Source: JAFNAG01 sp963824985
GTDB taxonomy: Bacteria; Acidobacteriota; UBA6911
Reading direction: 5' to 3'
Assembly (NCBI GenBank): GCA_963824985.1
Contig: CAWGRQ010000027.1
Coordinates: forward strand, 61,453 to 125,452
Length of the DNA stretch: 64,000 nt
The position numbers and the translations under genes were made by a program. The notes under the pieces were generated by a model that saw nothing but the letters and a program-made list of their open reading frames with translations, did no database searches and was not told where the DNA came from. Positions within the stretch are counted from its first letter, which is position 1. Each line of letters opens with the position of its first letter. Shown in pieces: positions 8,789 through 16,828 of this stretch.

Positions 8789-10498
8789 ATGGACATGCGC
8801 GGAGCGGCGGAGAACCGGAGGATAATCACATTGTTCCTGATGGTTGCGGGTCTGATGTTCTGGCCGCGTGGGAACTTGCGTGCCATGCAGGATGTTTGCC
8901 GGCAGGGAGAAATGGCGACGCGGGCCACGGGAGGAGGGACTGCGGTCTCCTCTCCGGCCGCTACCCGAGCCGCCGCCCCGGCCGTGCTTGAGGCACGCGT
9001 CGAAGCGCTCAGCCGCCAGGTGGCGGAGTTGACCCGGTTGGTGCAGACCCTGTTATCCTCAACCGGGCAAGGGAGTGTCGCACCTGGGACGGCGGAATCC
9101 CCTTACGAAATGAAACCGCCCGTGACCACCGTTATCGGGGACCAGGCCCCCTCAGTCCCCGAATCGAAGGAGAGCAGGCAGGAAGGCGCCTCGCCGGCAG
9201 CGGCTCGGAACGCCGAGCAGACCGCTCCTGCTCCCAGACCTGCGACTGAGACACCGGCGAAAGTAGGGTTCGGGCCGCTCCGTCTCGGCGGCGATTTCCG
9301 CCTCCGGCTTGACGGCATTGTCCGTTCTTCATACAACTCGCACAATCCGGATGAACCGTCGCTGCCACATGTGCAGAACATCCGGGGACGGTATCGGCTG
9401 CGCCTGAACCTGGACGCCGACATCCTCCCATCCGTCTCGTTTCACGGGCAGTTGGCGACCGGCCCGGCCAACAATCCGCTGACCCTCGATCAGGATTTCT
9501 CGGCCACCGTCGCCCGTCACCCGTTCATGATCAATGAAGCCTGGGTGGACTTTCATCCCGTGAAGGGGATGACATTCCAGGGCGGCAGAGTCCAGGAGGT
9601 TTTCGCCGACAACCTGCGGTTCCTCTTTGATGATGACGTCACCTTCAACGGCTTCAATCAGCGCCTCACTCATGAGTTCAAAAAGCCGGTCGCCGGCCTC
9701 AAACGCATCGAGTGGCGCAGCGGCCAATACATCTTCAGTAACCCGGACATCGCGATCGTTACGCCGGGGAATCTCGGCCCAACAGGGGCGGTGATCGGAT
9801 CCACCGGGCGCGCGGCCCAGCTTTTCCATCAGGGATTTGTGCTCGTGCAGGGGCTGTCGCCCAGGGTTACCCAGCAATTCGGGATGGATGTGCAGCTGTA
9901 CCGGAATCCGAATCAAATCCAATTCGCCTCCACGACAGCAGGGGTTCCGATCATCGTGCAGAACTCTCTGGGCATCGCTCTTTCCGGCCCCGTGAAAGGA
10001 ACGGGAAACGCGACGGCCGCCCCCGGCGGCGCCATGTATTCGGCGCCCAGCTTCCAGGTGGCGCGCCTGAGCTACCGCCTTGATGTCACCGGCCTCAAAT
10101 CGGCGCGGCGCGAATACCCGCTGACCCTGAACTTCCAAGTGGCCCGCAACACCGGAACCGGCCAGGCCGAGCGCGACGCCCTGCTGGCGAACTTCAAAAT
10201 CGGGAAGGTTCAGAACCGCTGGGACCACTCTTTCCTTTACATGTATGCGATCAAGGGCGCCAATTCCATGATTTCCCAGCTTACGGATGACGACCTGGGC
10301 ACATCATCCGGAGTGAATATCCGGGCTCACTTCTTCCGGTTCGATCTTGGCCTTGCGAAGGGGATACAGTTCCAGAGCCTGTTCTTCATGCAGACGGGGC
10401 TGAGCAACCCGGGGCAATATCCAGGTTTCTTCGTCCCCCTGGGCGCCTTTGCGCCGCGCCAGTACCGGTTCCAGGAGCAGATCGTCTTCACCTTTTAA
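8789..10498 (+). CDS. Putative outer-membrane porin with N-terminal coiled coil
   Basis: The start is placed at ATG 8789 (MDMRGAAENRR), which has AAAGGA upstream and leads a signal peptide; the open frame extends further left without a ribosome site. The 569-residue protein has a short heptad segment (LEARVEALSRQVAELTRLV, about residues 68-86) typical of trimeric porins, then a Pro/Ala/Glu-rich linker, then a beta-barrel from about residue 155 to the end. It ends in Phe (IVFTF), the usual C-terminal signature for BAM-assembled barrels. The substrate is unknown. It lies between the electron-transfer operon (divergent) and the phosphate regulon (same strand), so a role in anion or phosphate entry is possible but unproven. 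Confidence 0.75.
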   Translation: MDMRGAAENRRIITLFLMVAGLMFWPRGNLRAMQDVCRQGEMATRATGGGTAVSSPAATRAAAPAVLEARVEALSRQVAELTRLVQTLLSSTGQGSVAPGTAESPYEMKPPVTTVIGDQAPSVPESKESRQEGASPAAARNAEQTAPAPRPATETPAKVGFGPLRLGGDFRLRLDGIVRSSYNSHNPDEPSLPHVQNIRGRYRLRLNLDADILPSVSFHGQLATGPANNPLTLDQDFSATVARHPFMINEAWVDFHPVKGMTFQGGRVQEVFADNLRFLFDDDVTFNGFNQRLTHEFKKPVAGLKRIEWRSGQYIFSNPDIAIVTPGNLGPTGAVIGSTGRAAQLFHQGFVLVQGLSPRVTQQFGMDVQLYRNPNQIQFASTTAGVPIIVQNSLGIALSGPVKGTGNATAAPGGAMYSAPSFQVARLSYRLDVTGLKSARREYPLTLNFQVARNTGTGQAERDALLANFKIGKVQNRWDHSFLYMYAIKGANSMISQLTDDDLGTSSGVNIRAHFFRFDLGLAKGIQFQSLFFMQTGLSNPGQYPGFFVPLGAFAPRQYRFQEQIVFTF

Positions 10499-10558
10499 AA
10501 AAAGAGAAGAAAGAGGACATTCCGGAGTGGCTCTTAAATGGCGGTCAACTCTATTCCC

Positions 10559-10704
10559 GTAATTGTCTTGCCTAATCAAATGGATGAAGAAGCAAAACGC
10601 AAAGACGCGGGGGCGCAAGGCCGCCCACGCCCGCGAACCGAAAGGAATCTCTTTGCGTCCTTGCGTCTTTGCGTTCTGCTGTTCAGCATCGGCTAAACAG
10701 ATGC
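10559..10704 (-). mobile_element. Short MITE-like element (146 bp), GTAA-type terminal repeats, 8-bp target duplication
   Basis: The left end GTAATTGTCTTGCC and the right end GGCTAAACAGATGC (inverted: GCATCTGTTTAGCC) match the ends of the elements at 32023 and 46254. Perfect 8-bp direct repeats CTATTCCC flank it (10551-10558 and 10705-10712). Subterminal CGCAAAGACGC-type words face each other as an inverted repeat. Compared with the long copies it is inverted and lacks the internal hairpin block of about 150 bp. It encodes nothing. Confidence 0.85.
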
Positions 10705-10709
10705 CTATT

Positions 10710-10729
10710 CCCAGGGCTTGTGCCCTGGG
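10710..10729. repeat. REP-like hairpin CCCAGGGC-TTGT-GCCCTGGG
   Basis: A perfect 8-bp stem with a 4-nt loop, followed by GC-rich sequence with a second small CCCC/GGGG hairpin. The hairpin starts inside the target duplication of the adjacent mobile element. The remaining stretch up to pstS (10730-10940) shows no gene. Confidence 0.5.
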
Positions 10730-10940
10730 CTCTGCTGCCCCGCCCCGTTGGGGCTCAGGCACACAGCACGAGGGCGTTAACAAATGATTGCGGACACCCT
10801 CAACCAAGATGTTATTTGGGGGTGTTATTTGGGACATCCCCGCTTATCGTTCTGGACAATTCAGGTAAATGATTCTGCTAACTTACTTTAGTGCCAATTT
10901 GGGGGTCAAGCCAGACCGGAGATTCGAAGTGTCCCCTTTT

Positions 10941-10957
10941 TCTTAATCGAATCTTAA
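10941..10957 (+). promoter_or_regulatory. Pho-box-like 11-bp direct repeat upstream of pstS
   Basis: TCTTAA occurs at 10941-10946 and again at 10952-10957, exactly 11 bp apart, about 65-80 bp before the pstS start. PhoB/PhoP operators in several phyla are 11-bp-phased direct repeats, and phoB/phoR lie in the same cluster. The motif is short, so this is suggestive only. Confidence 0.35.
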
Positions 10958-11019
10958 CGGGAAAATCGTCACAGGCTCACAAAAGCCGGGAAAACTAGAT
11001 CAGGATCCAAGGAGGAATG

Positions 11020-11887
11020 ATGAAGAGGACAAGTGTATTCTGGCTTCTCTGTGCCGCTCTCGTATTGCTGGCGGCCACCGGTTGCGGGGGGCCCGCGGAA
11101 GGCCCGGAACACAAACCGATAACCATCAAGGGCTCCGACACGATGGTGATCCTGGCCCAGCGCTGGGCGGAAACGTACATGACCGAAAACCACGGCAGCC
11201 GCATCCAGGTGACCGGCGGCGGATCGGGGACGGGATCGCCGCGCTGATCAACGGCGGGACCGACATTTGCGACGCCTCGCGCCCGATGAAGGACAGGGAA
11301 AAGGCGCAGGCCCGGAGCCGGCACGGGAAGGACGTGAAGGAGATCCCCGTGGCTCTCGATGGCGTGGCGATTTACGTGCATCAATCCTCCACGCTGCAGT
11401 CGATCACTACCGGCCCAGCTCAAGGGCATTTATACCGGACAGATCACCAACTGGCGCGATGTCGGCGGCCCGGATGCGACGATCGTCCCGTACAGCCGCG
11501 AGAACAATTCCGGAACGTACGTGTTCTTCAAGGAGCATGTGCTCGGCAATGCGGACTTCGGCCGCGCGATCCAGACGCTGCCCGGGAACCGCGGCGGTGG
11601 TGAATGCGGTGTCGAAGGATCCGGCCTCGATCGGGTATGGCGGCATCGCCTATGCCTCGGGGCATTCGCGCCAGTCCCGGTGCGCAAGGGATGAGAACGA
11701 GCGAACCGGTGATGCCTTCGCTTGCCACGGTGCAGAGCGGGAGCTATCCGCTTGTCCCGAAATCTCTTTTTCTACACGATCGGCGCCCCGGCCGGGGAGG
11801 TCAAGACGTTCATTGATTGGGTGCTTGGCACCGGAGGGGCAGAAAATATGCGAGGAAGTGGGGTACTATCCGATCGTCAGGAAGTGA
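11020..11887 (+). pseudogene. pstS: Phosphate-binding protein PstS (multiple frameshifts)
   Basis: A lipoprotein signal with lipobox ATGC follows ATG 11020 (GGAGG four bases upstream; ATG 11017 is in frame). The phosphate-binding fold is recognisable throughout: KGSDTMV near the N-terminus, QLKGIYTGQITNW in the middle, EEVGYYPI at the end. The reading frame changes about seven times, near 11233, 11410, 11590, 11660, 11690, 11753 and 11830, each a one-base gain or loss. Between breaks the protein looks fully conserved, which argues for sequencing or consensus errors or very recent damage rather than old decay. PstS captures periplasmic phosphate for PstCAB. Confidence 0.85.
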
Positions 11888-11899
11888 CGGCGCATTCAC

Positions 11900-12851
11900 T
11901 TGCGCCGGATCGGCATCGGGGCAGTGCTCAGCGACCGGCTGGCCGCGTTTCTGATCAAGGGGAGCGCGTTTCTGGCGATCGTTTCGCTCATCCTGATTTT
12001 TCGTCTTCATCGGCAAGGAGGCGTTGCCGTGCTGACCTCTCCCGAGGTCCAGAAGGAGGCGGACCTCCCGGCTCTTTCTGCCGCAGGCGCCGCGAGCTGG
12101 GGCGGACGACGGAGTTTACGTGGCAGCCGGTCTCGGAGATTCCGAAGTATTCGCTGCTGCCGCTGTTCGCCGGCACGCTGAAAGTGACGATTCATTGCGG
12201 TGCTCATCGCGATCCCCCTGGCGGTGGCGGCGGCGCTCTACACCTCGGAATTCGCGCCCTCGTGGGCGCGCGAGGTGATCAAGCCCTGCATCGAGATTCT
12301 CGCCGGCATTCCCAGCGTCGTGATCGGATTCTTCTGCCTGATGGTGATTGCCGGCTGGCTGCACAGCGCCTTCGGCTGGACGTATCGGCTGAATGCGCTG
12401 ACGGCGGGGATCGGCCTGAGCCTGGCGGTGATCCCGATCGTCTACACGGTGGCGGAGGACGCGTTTTCTTCGGTGCCCCAGGTCCTTTCGTGAAGGGTCG
12501 CTCGCCATGGGAGCCTCTTCCTGGCAGACCGCGTCGCGCGTGGTGCTGCCGGCGGCGATGCCGGGGGTGCTGGCGGCCTGCGTGCTGGGATTCGGCCGCG
12601 CTATCGGCGAGACGATGATCGTTCTGATGGCCTCGGGAAACGCGGCCGTTCTGTCCTGGTCGCCGGTCGATTCCGTCCGCACCTTTTCCGCCACCATCGC
12701 CGCGGAGCTCGGCGAGGTCGTGCAGGGCAGCCCCCATTACCATGTGCTGTTTTTCCTCGGCGCGTTTCTGTTCATTCTGACATTCGTCATCAACCTGATG
12801 GGCCGGTGGTGGGTCGGCCGCCTGCAGAAAAATCTTCAGGGAGCATCCTGA
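11900..12851 (+). pseudogene. pstC: Phosphate ABC transporter permease PstC (multiple frameshifts)
   Basis: Starts with TTG at 11900, or possibly just upstream; the first transmembrane helix (FLIKGSAFLAIVSLILIF) is intact. Recognisable permease blocks follow: IAIPLAVAAALYTSEF, EILAGIPSVVIGFF and the EAA-type loop near GASSWQTASRVVLPAAMPGV, then GRAIGETM. The frame shifts about five times, near 12000, 12080, 12110, 12195 and 12490. PstC and PstA form the membrane channel of the high-affinity phosphate transporter. It sits 12 bp after pstS. The same reservation about sequencing error applies. Confidence 0.85.
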
Positions 12852-12854
12852 GCC

Positions 12855-13756
12855 ATGATCGAACCGACAGCAGGATTGTGGGCGGATCGTTTCAGGCCTG
12901 ACGGCGCTAGCCTGCCTGATCATCGTCACCATGGTGGCAATCATCATCGGCAACATCGTGTTTCATGGCGTGGGCCGATTCTCCTGGGCGTTTCTCTCCC
13001 AGGCGCCCAAGATGGGCATGACCGAGGGCGGGATTTTCCCGGCCATCTTCGGGACGGCGGCGCTGGTGATCCTGATGACGATCGCGGTGATCCCGCTCGG
13101 CGTTGCGACCGCGGTCTACATGCACGAGTATGCGCCGAAACGTTCGCGCATGGTTCACCTGGTGCGCCTGGCCATTCAGAACCTGGCCGGTGTGCCGGCC
13201 ATCGTGTTCGGTCTGTTCGGGCTTGGCTTTTTCATCGAGTTTATCGGGCGCGGCATCGACACACGCCTCTATGGAGGCCGGCTCGTGTATGGCCAGCCCG
13301 CCATCATCTGGGCGCCCTGACCATGGCCCTGCTCACGCTTCCCACGGTGGTTGTGGCGACGGAGGAGGCGCTCCGCGCGATCCCGCAGAGTTATCGCGAG
13401 GTGGCGTATTCGCTCGGCGCCACGCGATGGCAGATGATCCGCCGGGTGGTGCTGCCCGCAGGCCGTGGGCGGAATCCTGACCGGCGGCATTCTCGCCGTG
13501 AGCCGTGGATCGGGCGAAGTGGCTCCGGTCATGTTCACCGGCGCCGCATACTTCCTGCCCGACCTGCCGACTCGCCTGCAACAACCAGTTCATGGAACTC
13601 GGGTACCACGTCTACGTGATGACCACGCAGTCTCCCGACGTCGAGGCGACCAAGCCGATCCTGTACACCACGGTGCTGGTCCTGCTGATGCTGACCTTCC
13701 TGCTGAACTTCACGGCGATCCTGATCCGGGCCCAGATCCGCAAGAGGCTCCGCTGA
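12855..13756 (+). pseudogene. pstA: Phosphate ABC transporter permease PstA (multiple frameshifts)
   Basis: ATG 12855 follows pstC by three bases. Conserved blocks are visible in different frames: the TM1 region (LACLIIVTMVAIIIGN), TAVYMHEYAPK, NLAGVPAIVFGLFGLGFF, the EAA loop (AIPQSYREVAYSLGATRWQ), GSGEVAPVMFTGAAYFLP and a C-terminal helix ending IRAQIRKRLR. Frame changes lie near 12892, 13312, 13460 and 13570. The final frame ends with TGA at 13754-13756, overlapping the ATG of the next gene. Partner of PstC in the phosphate channel. Confidence 0.85.
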
Positions 13757-14560
13757 TGGACGGTGACAGCCGGTCGTGTCGGCGGATAATGAGGAGGAAT
13801 CCGGTTTTCCCGGGATGCAGCACCGAGGATCTGCGCGTGAGTTGTGGCGGAGACGGAGATTCTGAAGGGGATCACGCTCGAGGCGCGTCGCGGCGAGATC
13901 CTGTCCATCATCGGCCCGGCCGGGCGCGGGGAAGACCACGTATCTGCGCTGCCTGAACCGCATGCTCGAACTCGATCCGGATTTCCGGATCTCCGGAGAA
14001 GTATGGCTCAACGACCGGCTCGGTTTATGACCGCAGCGTGCAGGTCGCGGCGTTGCGGCGCAGGGTCGGGATGGTGTTCTCGGTGCCCGATCACGCTGCC
14101 GATGACCATCGATCAGAATCTCACCTTCGGCTGAATCTTGACCGGCGAGGGCGAAGCCATGCGCGACGAGACGGTCGAAGCGGCCTTGCGGGCCGCGTAC
14201 CTCTGGGAAGAAGTCAAAGACCGGCTGAAGGAACCGGCGCGCAATCTCTCCGGCGGCCAGCAGCAGCGGCTGTGCCTGGCGCGCACGCTGACGCTGCAGC
14301 CCGAGGTGCTGCTGCTCGATGAGCCGTGCTCGGGACTGGACCCGATTTCGACGGGGAGGATCGAAGAAGCGTTGCAGCAGCTGAAGCGGGACCTTGCGAT
14401 CATCCTGGTGACCAACAATGTGAAGCAGGCGGCGCGCGCGTCGGACCGGACCGCGTTCTTCCTGTTCGGTGAATTGCTCGAGGTCGACGCCACCGAGACG
14501 CTGTTTACTACGCCGCGCGAACGCAAGACGGCGGACTACATCTCCGGCCGCTTCGGGTAA
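13756..14560 (+). pseudogene. pstB: Phosphate ABC transporter ATPase PstB, first copy (frameshifted, atypical Q- and H-loops)
   Basis: ATG 13756 overlaps the pstA stop. Correcting frame changes near 13840, 13920, 14020, 14085 and 14135 gives a full ABC ATPase: Walker A GPAGAGKTT, signature LSGGQQQR, Walker B LLLDEPCSGLDP. Two catalytic switches differ from normal PstB. The Q-loop reads GMVFSVPD where GMVFQRP is usual, and the H-loop reads LVTNN where VTHN is usual. The second copy has the opposite pattern, so the two probably work as an asymmetric pair. The C-terminus (TADYISGRFG) is typical of PstB. Confidence 0.82.
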
Positions 14561-14622
14561 TCAAGATGAAAAGCGGAGCAGGTGTTTTATCCCTTTCAGA
14601 GATTGCGGAGGCCAATTCAACG

Positions 14623-15399
14623 ATGACGGCTGCGGCACACTCCGAACCGACCGCCAAGCTGGAAACCCGGGAAATGAGCCTGTGGTATGGCAAATTCCAG
14701 GCTCTGATCAACGTTTCCCTGCCGATCCGCGCGCATACCATCACCGCGATCATCGGCCCGTCGGGATGCGGCAAGTCGACGCTGGTGCGGGTTTTCAACC
14801 GGATGAACGACAGCATCCGCGACGTGCGCATAGCCGGTGACGTTCTGCTCGACGGCCGGTCGATCTATGGGGAAGGAGTCGACCTGCGGCAGCTGCGCAA
14901 GCGGGTCGGCATGGTGTTCCAGCGTCCGAATCCGTTTCCGCTGTCGGTCTTCGAAAACGTTGCCTATGGCCCGCACATTCACGGACTGCATCGGGGCGAT
15001 CTGGAAGCGCGGGTCGAAAGCGCGTTGCGCCAGACCGGATTGTGGGACACGCTCAAGGACCGTCTCGATGCCTCGGCCCTGTCGCTCTCTCCCGAACAGC
15101 AGCAGAGGATCTGCATCTCGCGGCTGCTCGCGGTGGAGCCGGAGGTGCTCCTGATGGATGAACCGACTTCCGCTCTGGATCCGATCGCGACGGCGCGCAT
15201 CGAGGAATTGCTGGTCGAACTCAAGAAGCACTACACGATCGTCATCGTCACGCACAACATGCAGCAGGCGGCCCGGATATCGGATATCACCGCCTTCATG
15301 CTGCTGGGCGAGCTTGTGGAGGTGGGGGAAACCCAGACGATCTTCACCCTCCAATCCGATCCGCGGACGGAGCAATATATTTCAGGGAGGTTCGGATAG
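14623..15399 (+). CDS. pstB: Phosphate ABC transporter ATPase PstB, second copy (variant signature LSPEQ)
   Basis: Intact, unlike its neighbours. ATG 14623 gives 258 residues, the usual PstB length, and has GGAGG 11 bases upstream; ATG 14566 is an in-frame alternative. Walker A GPSGCGKST, Q-loop GMVFQRPNPFP, Walker B VLLMDEPTSALDP and H-loop VTHNMQQAAR are canonical. The ABC signature reads LSPEQQQR instead of LSGGQQQR, so the two glycines that contact ATP across the dimer interface are lost. The first PstB copy keeps LSGGQ but lacks the Q-loop Gln and switch His. Together they could form one complete and one degenerate ATP site. Confidence 0.93.
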   Translation: MTAAAHSEPTAKLETREMSLWYGKFQALINVSLPIRAHTITAIIGPSGCGKSTLVRVFNRMNDSIRDVRIAGDVLLDGRSIYGEGVDLRQLRKRVGMVFQRPNPFPLSVFENVAYGPHIHGLHRGDLEARVESALRQTGLWDTLKDRLDASALSLSPEQQQRICISRLLAVEPEVLLMDEPTSALDPIATARIEELLVELKKHYTIVIVTHNMQQAARISDITAFMLLGELVEVGETQTIFTLQSDPRTEQYISGRFG

Positions 15400-15400
15400 A

Positions 15401-16080
15401 ATGCAGCGCCATTTTGACGAACAGATGCAGGATCTTCTGGAAAAACTGGTGCGCATGGGGCGGCTGGCCGAATCGATGATGCAGACTCGCATTGCGCATC
15501 CTGATTGAGCGCAAGGAGGACCTGGCGGAGGACGTGTTCGGCAAGGAAGAGGAGGTCAACGAACTGCAGATGGAGATCGACGACCGCGCCGTGAAGCTGA
15601 CGGCATTGCAGCAGCCGGTGGGCGGCGATGTCCGCTTCCTGTTCATGGCTTCCCGAATCGCCACCGAGCTGGAGCGCATCGGCGACCAGGCGGTCAATAT
15701 CTGCCAGAACGCGCATCCATGTCCTCAAGGCGCCTCCGCTGAAGCCGCTGATCGATCTGCCGATAATGGGCGAGATCGCCGAATCCATGGTGCGCAACGG
15801 CATCGATGCCCTGGTCACGAGGAGATTGCGACTGGCCCGCGTCGTGCTGGATGATGAAAAGCAGGTGGATGCCTTCCGCGACCAGATCTTCCGCGTGCTG
15901 CTGACCTACATGATGGCGGACCCGGGAACTATCGAGCGCGCGCTGGCTTTGATCCTGATCTCGCGCAATCTCGAACGCATCGGCGATCACGCAACCAATA
16001 TCGCCGAAGAGGTCATCTACATGGTGGAGGGGCGCGAGGTGCGTCACCGTCGCGAAAGCAAGGCCCCCTCACAGCAATAG
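15401..16080 (+). pseudogene. phoU: Phosphate transport regulator PhoU (two frameshifts)
   Basis: ATG 15401 lies two bases after the pstB stop. Both PhoU helical repeats are visible: EVNELQMEIDDRAVKLTALQQP with RIATELERIGDQAVNI in the first, and ALILISRNLERIGDHATNIAEEVIYM in the second. Frame changes occur near 15490 and 15715. PhoU links the Pst transporter to the PhoR kinase and represses the regulon when phosphate is plentiful. Length after correction is about 226 residues, normal for the family. Confidence 0.87.
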
Positions 16081-16112
16081 AATTCCATTCCCGCGGTCCG
16101 GCGCGTGTATTT

Positions 16113-16811
16113 ATGGCGAAGAGAACGGTGCTCGTCATCGATGACGAGAAAGACCTGATCGAACTGGTGCGCTACAACCTGGAAAAAGAGGGCTTCCTGG
16201 TCAAGGGGGCGCTTGACGGGGAATCCGGGCTGGCCACGGCCCGCCGGGAAAAGCCGGATATCGTGCTGGTGGATCTGATGCTGCCGGGTATGGACGGTCT
16301 TGAAGTCTGCCGCAGCCTGAGGGCCGATGCCCGGACGGCGGGGATGGCGCTCATCATGCTCACCGCGAAGGCCGCCGAAGCGGATCGCATCGTCGGTCTG
16401 GAATTGGGGGCGGACGACTACATCACCAAGCCGTTCAGTCCGCGTGAGCTGATCGCGCGGGTGCGGGCGCTGCTGCGCAGATCCGAGCGTGATACGCAGC
16501 CGTCGGCGACCATCCGCCGGGGGGACCTGTCTATCGACGTCGATCGCCGTGAAGTGCTGTGGAAAGACCGCCAGATCCTCCTGACGGCCACCGAATTCCG
16601 CCTGCTGCAGTGTCTCGCAGGCCACCCGGGACGTGTGTTTTCCCGCGGCGAACTTATCAACAACGTGCTTGGGCGCGATGTCGAGGTCCTGGATCGCACC
16701 GTCGACGTCCACGTCACTTCGTTGCGGAAAAAACTCGGCGAGCACGGCGAATGGATCGAAACCGTCCGCGGTTTCGGTTACAGATTCCGCGAGGCTGAGG
16801 GCGCTCCCTGA
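16113..16811 (+). CDS. phoB: Phosphate regulon response regulator PhoB/PhoP
   Basis: A 232-residue OmpR-family regulator. The receiver domain has D11/D12, phospho-acceptor D54 (VDLMLPG), the TAK switch and the KPF motif. A winged-helix DNA-binding domain occupies about residues 135-228 (LTATEFRLLQCLAGHPGR, DVHVTSLRKKLG, TVRGFGYRF). It follows phoU by 32 bp and precedes phoR by 17 bp. With its place at the end of the pst cluster this identifies PhoB. The reading frame is clean, in contrast to the upstream genes. Confidence 0.94.
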   Translation: MAKRTVLVIDDEKDLIELVRYNLEKEGFLVKGALDGESGLATARREKPDIVLVDLMLPGMDGLEVCRSLRADARTAGMALIMLTAKAAEADRIVGLELGADDYITKPFSPRELIARVRALLRRSERDTQPSATIRRGDLSIDVDRREVLWKDRQILLTATEFRLLQCLAGHPGRVFSRGELINNVLGRDVEVLDRTVDVHVTSLRKKLGEHGEWIETVRGFGYRFREAEGAP

Positions 16812-16828
16812 CCCGCCGGCTTGAGAAT

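Noticed and set aside
11233..11235. Programmed frameshifting in pstS
   Set aside because: There are about seven shifts in one gene, without slippery sequences and in both directions; error or damage is more likely.
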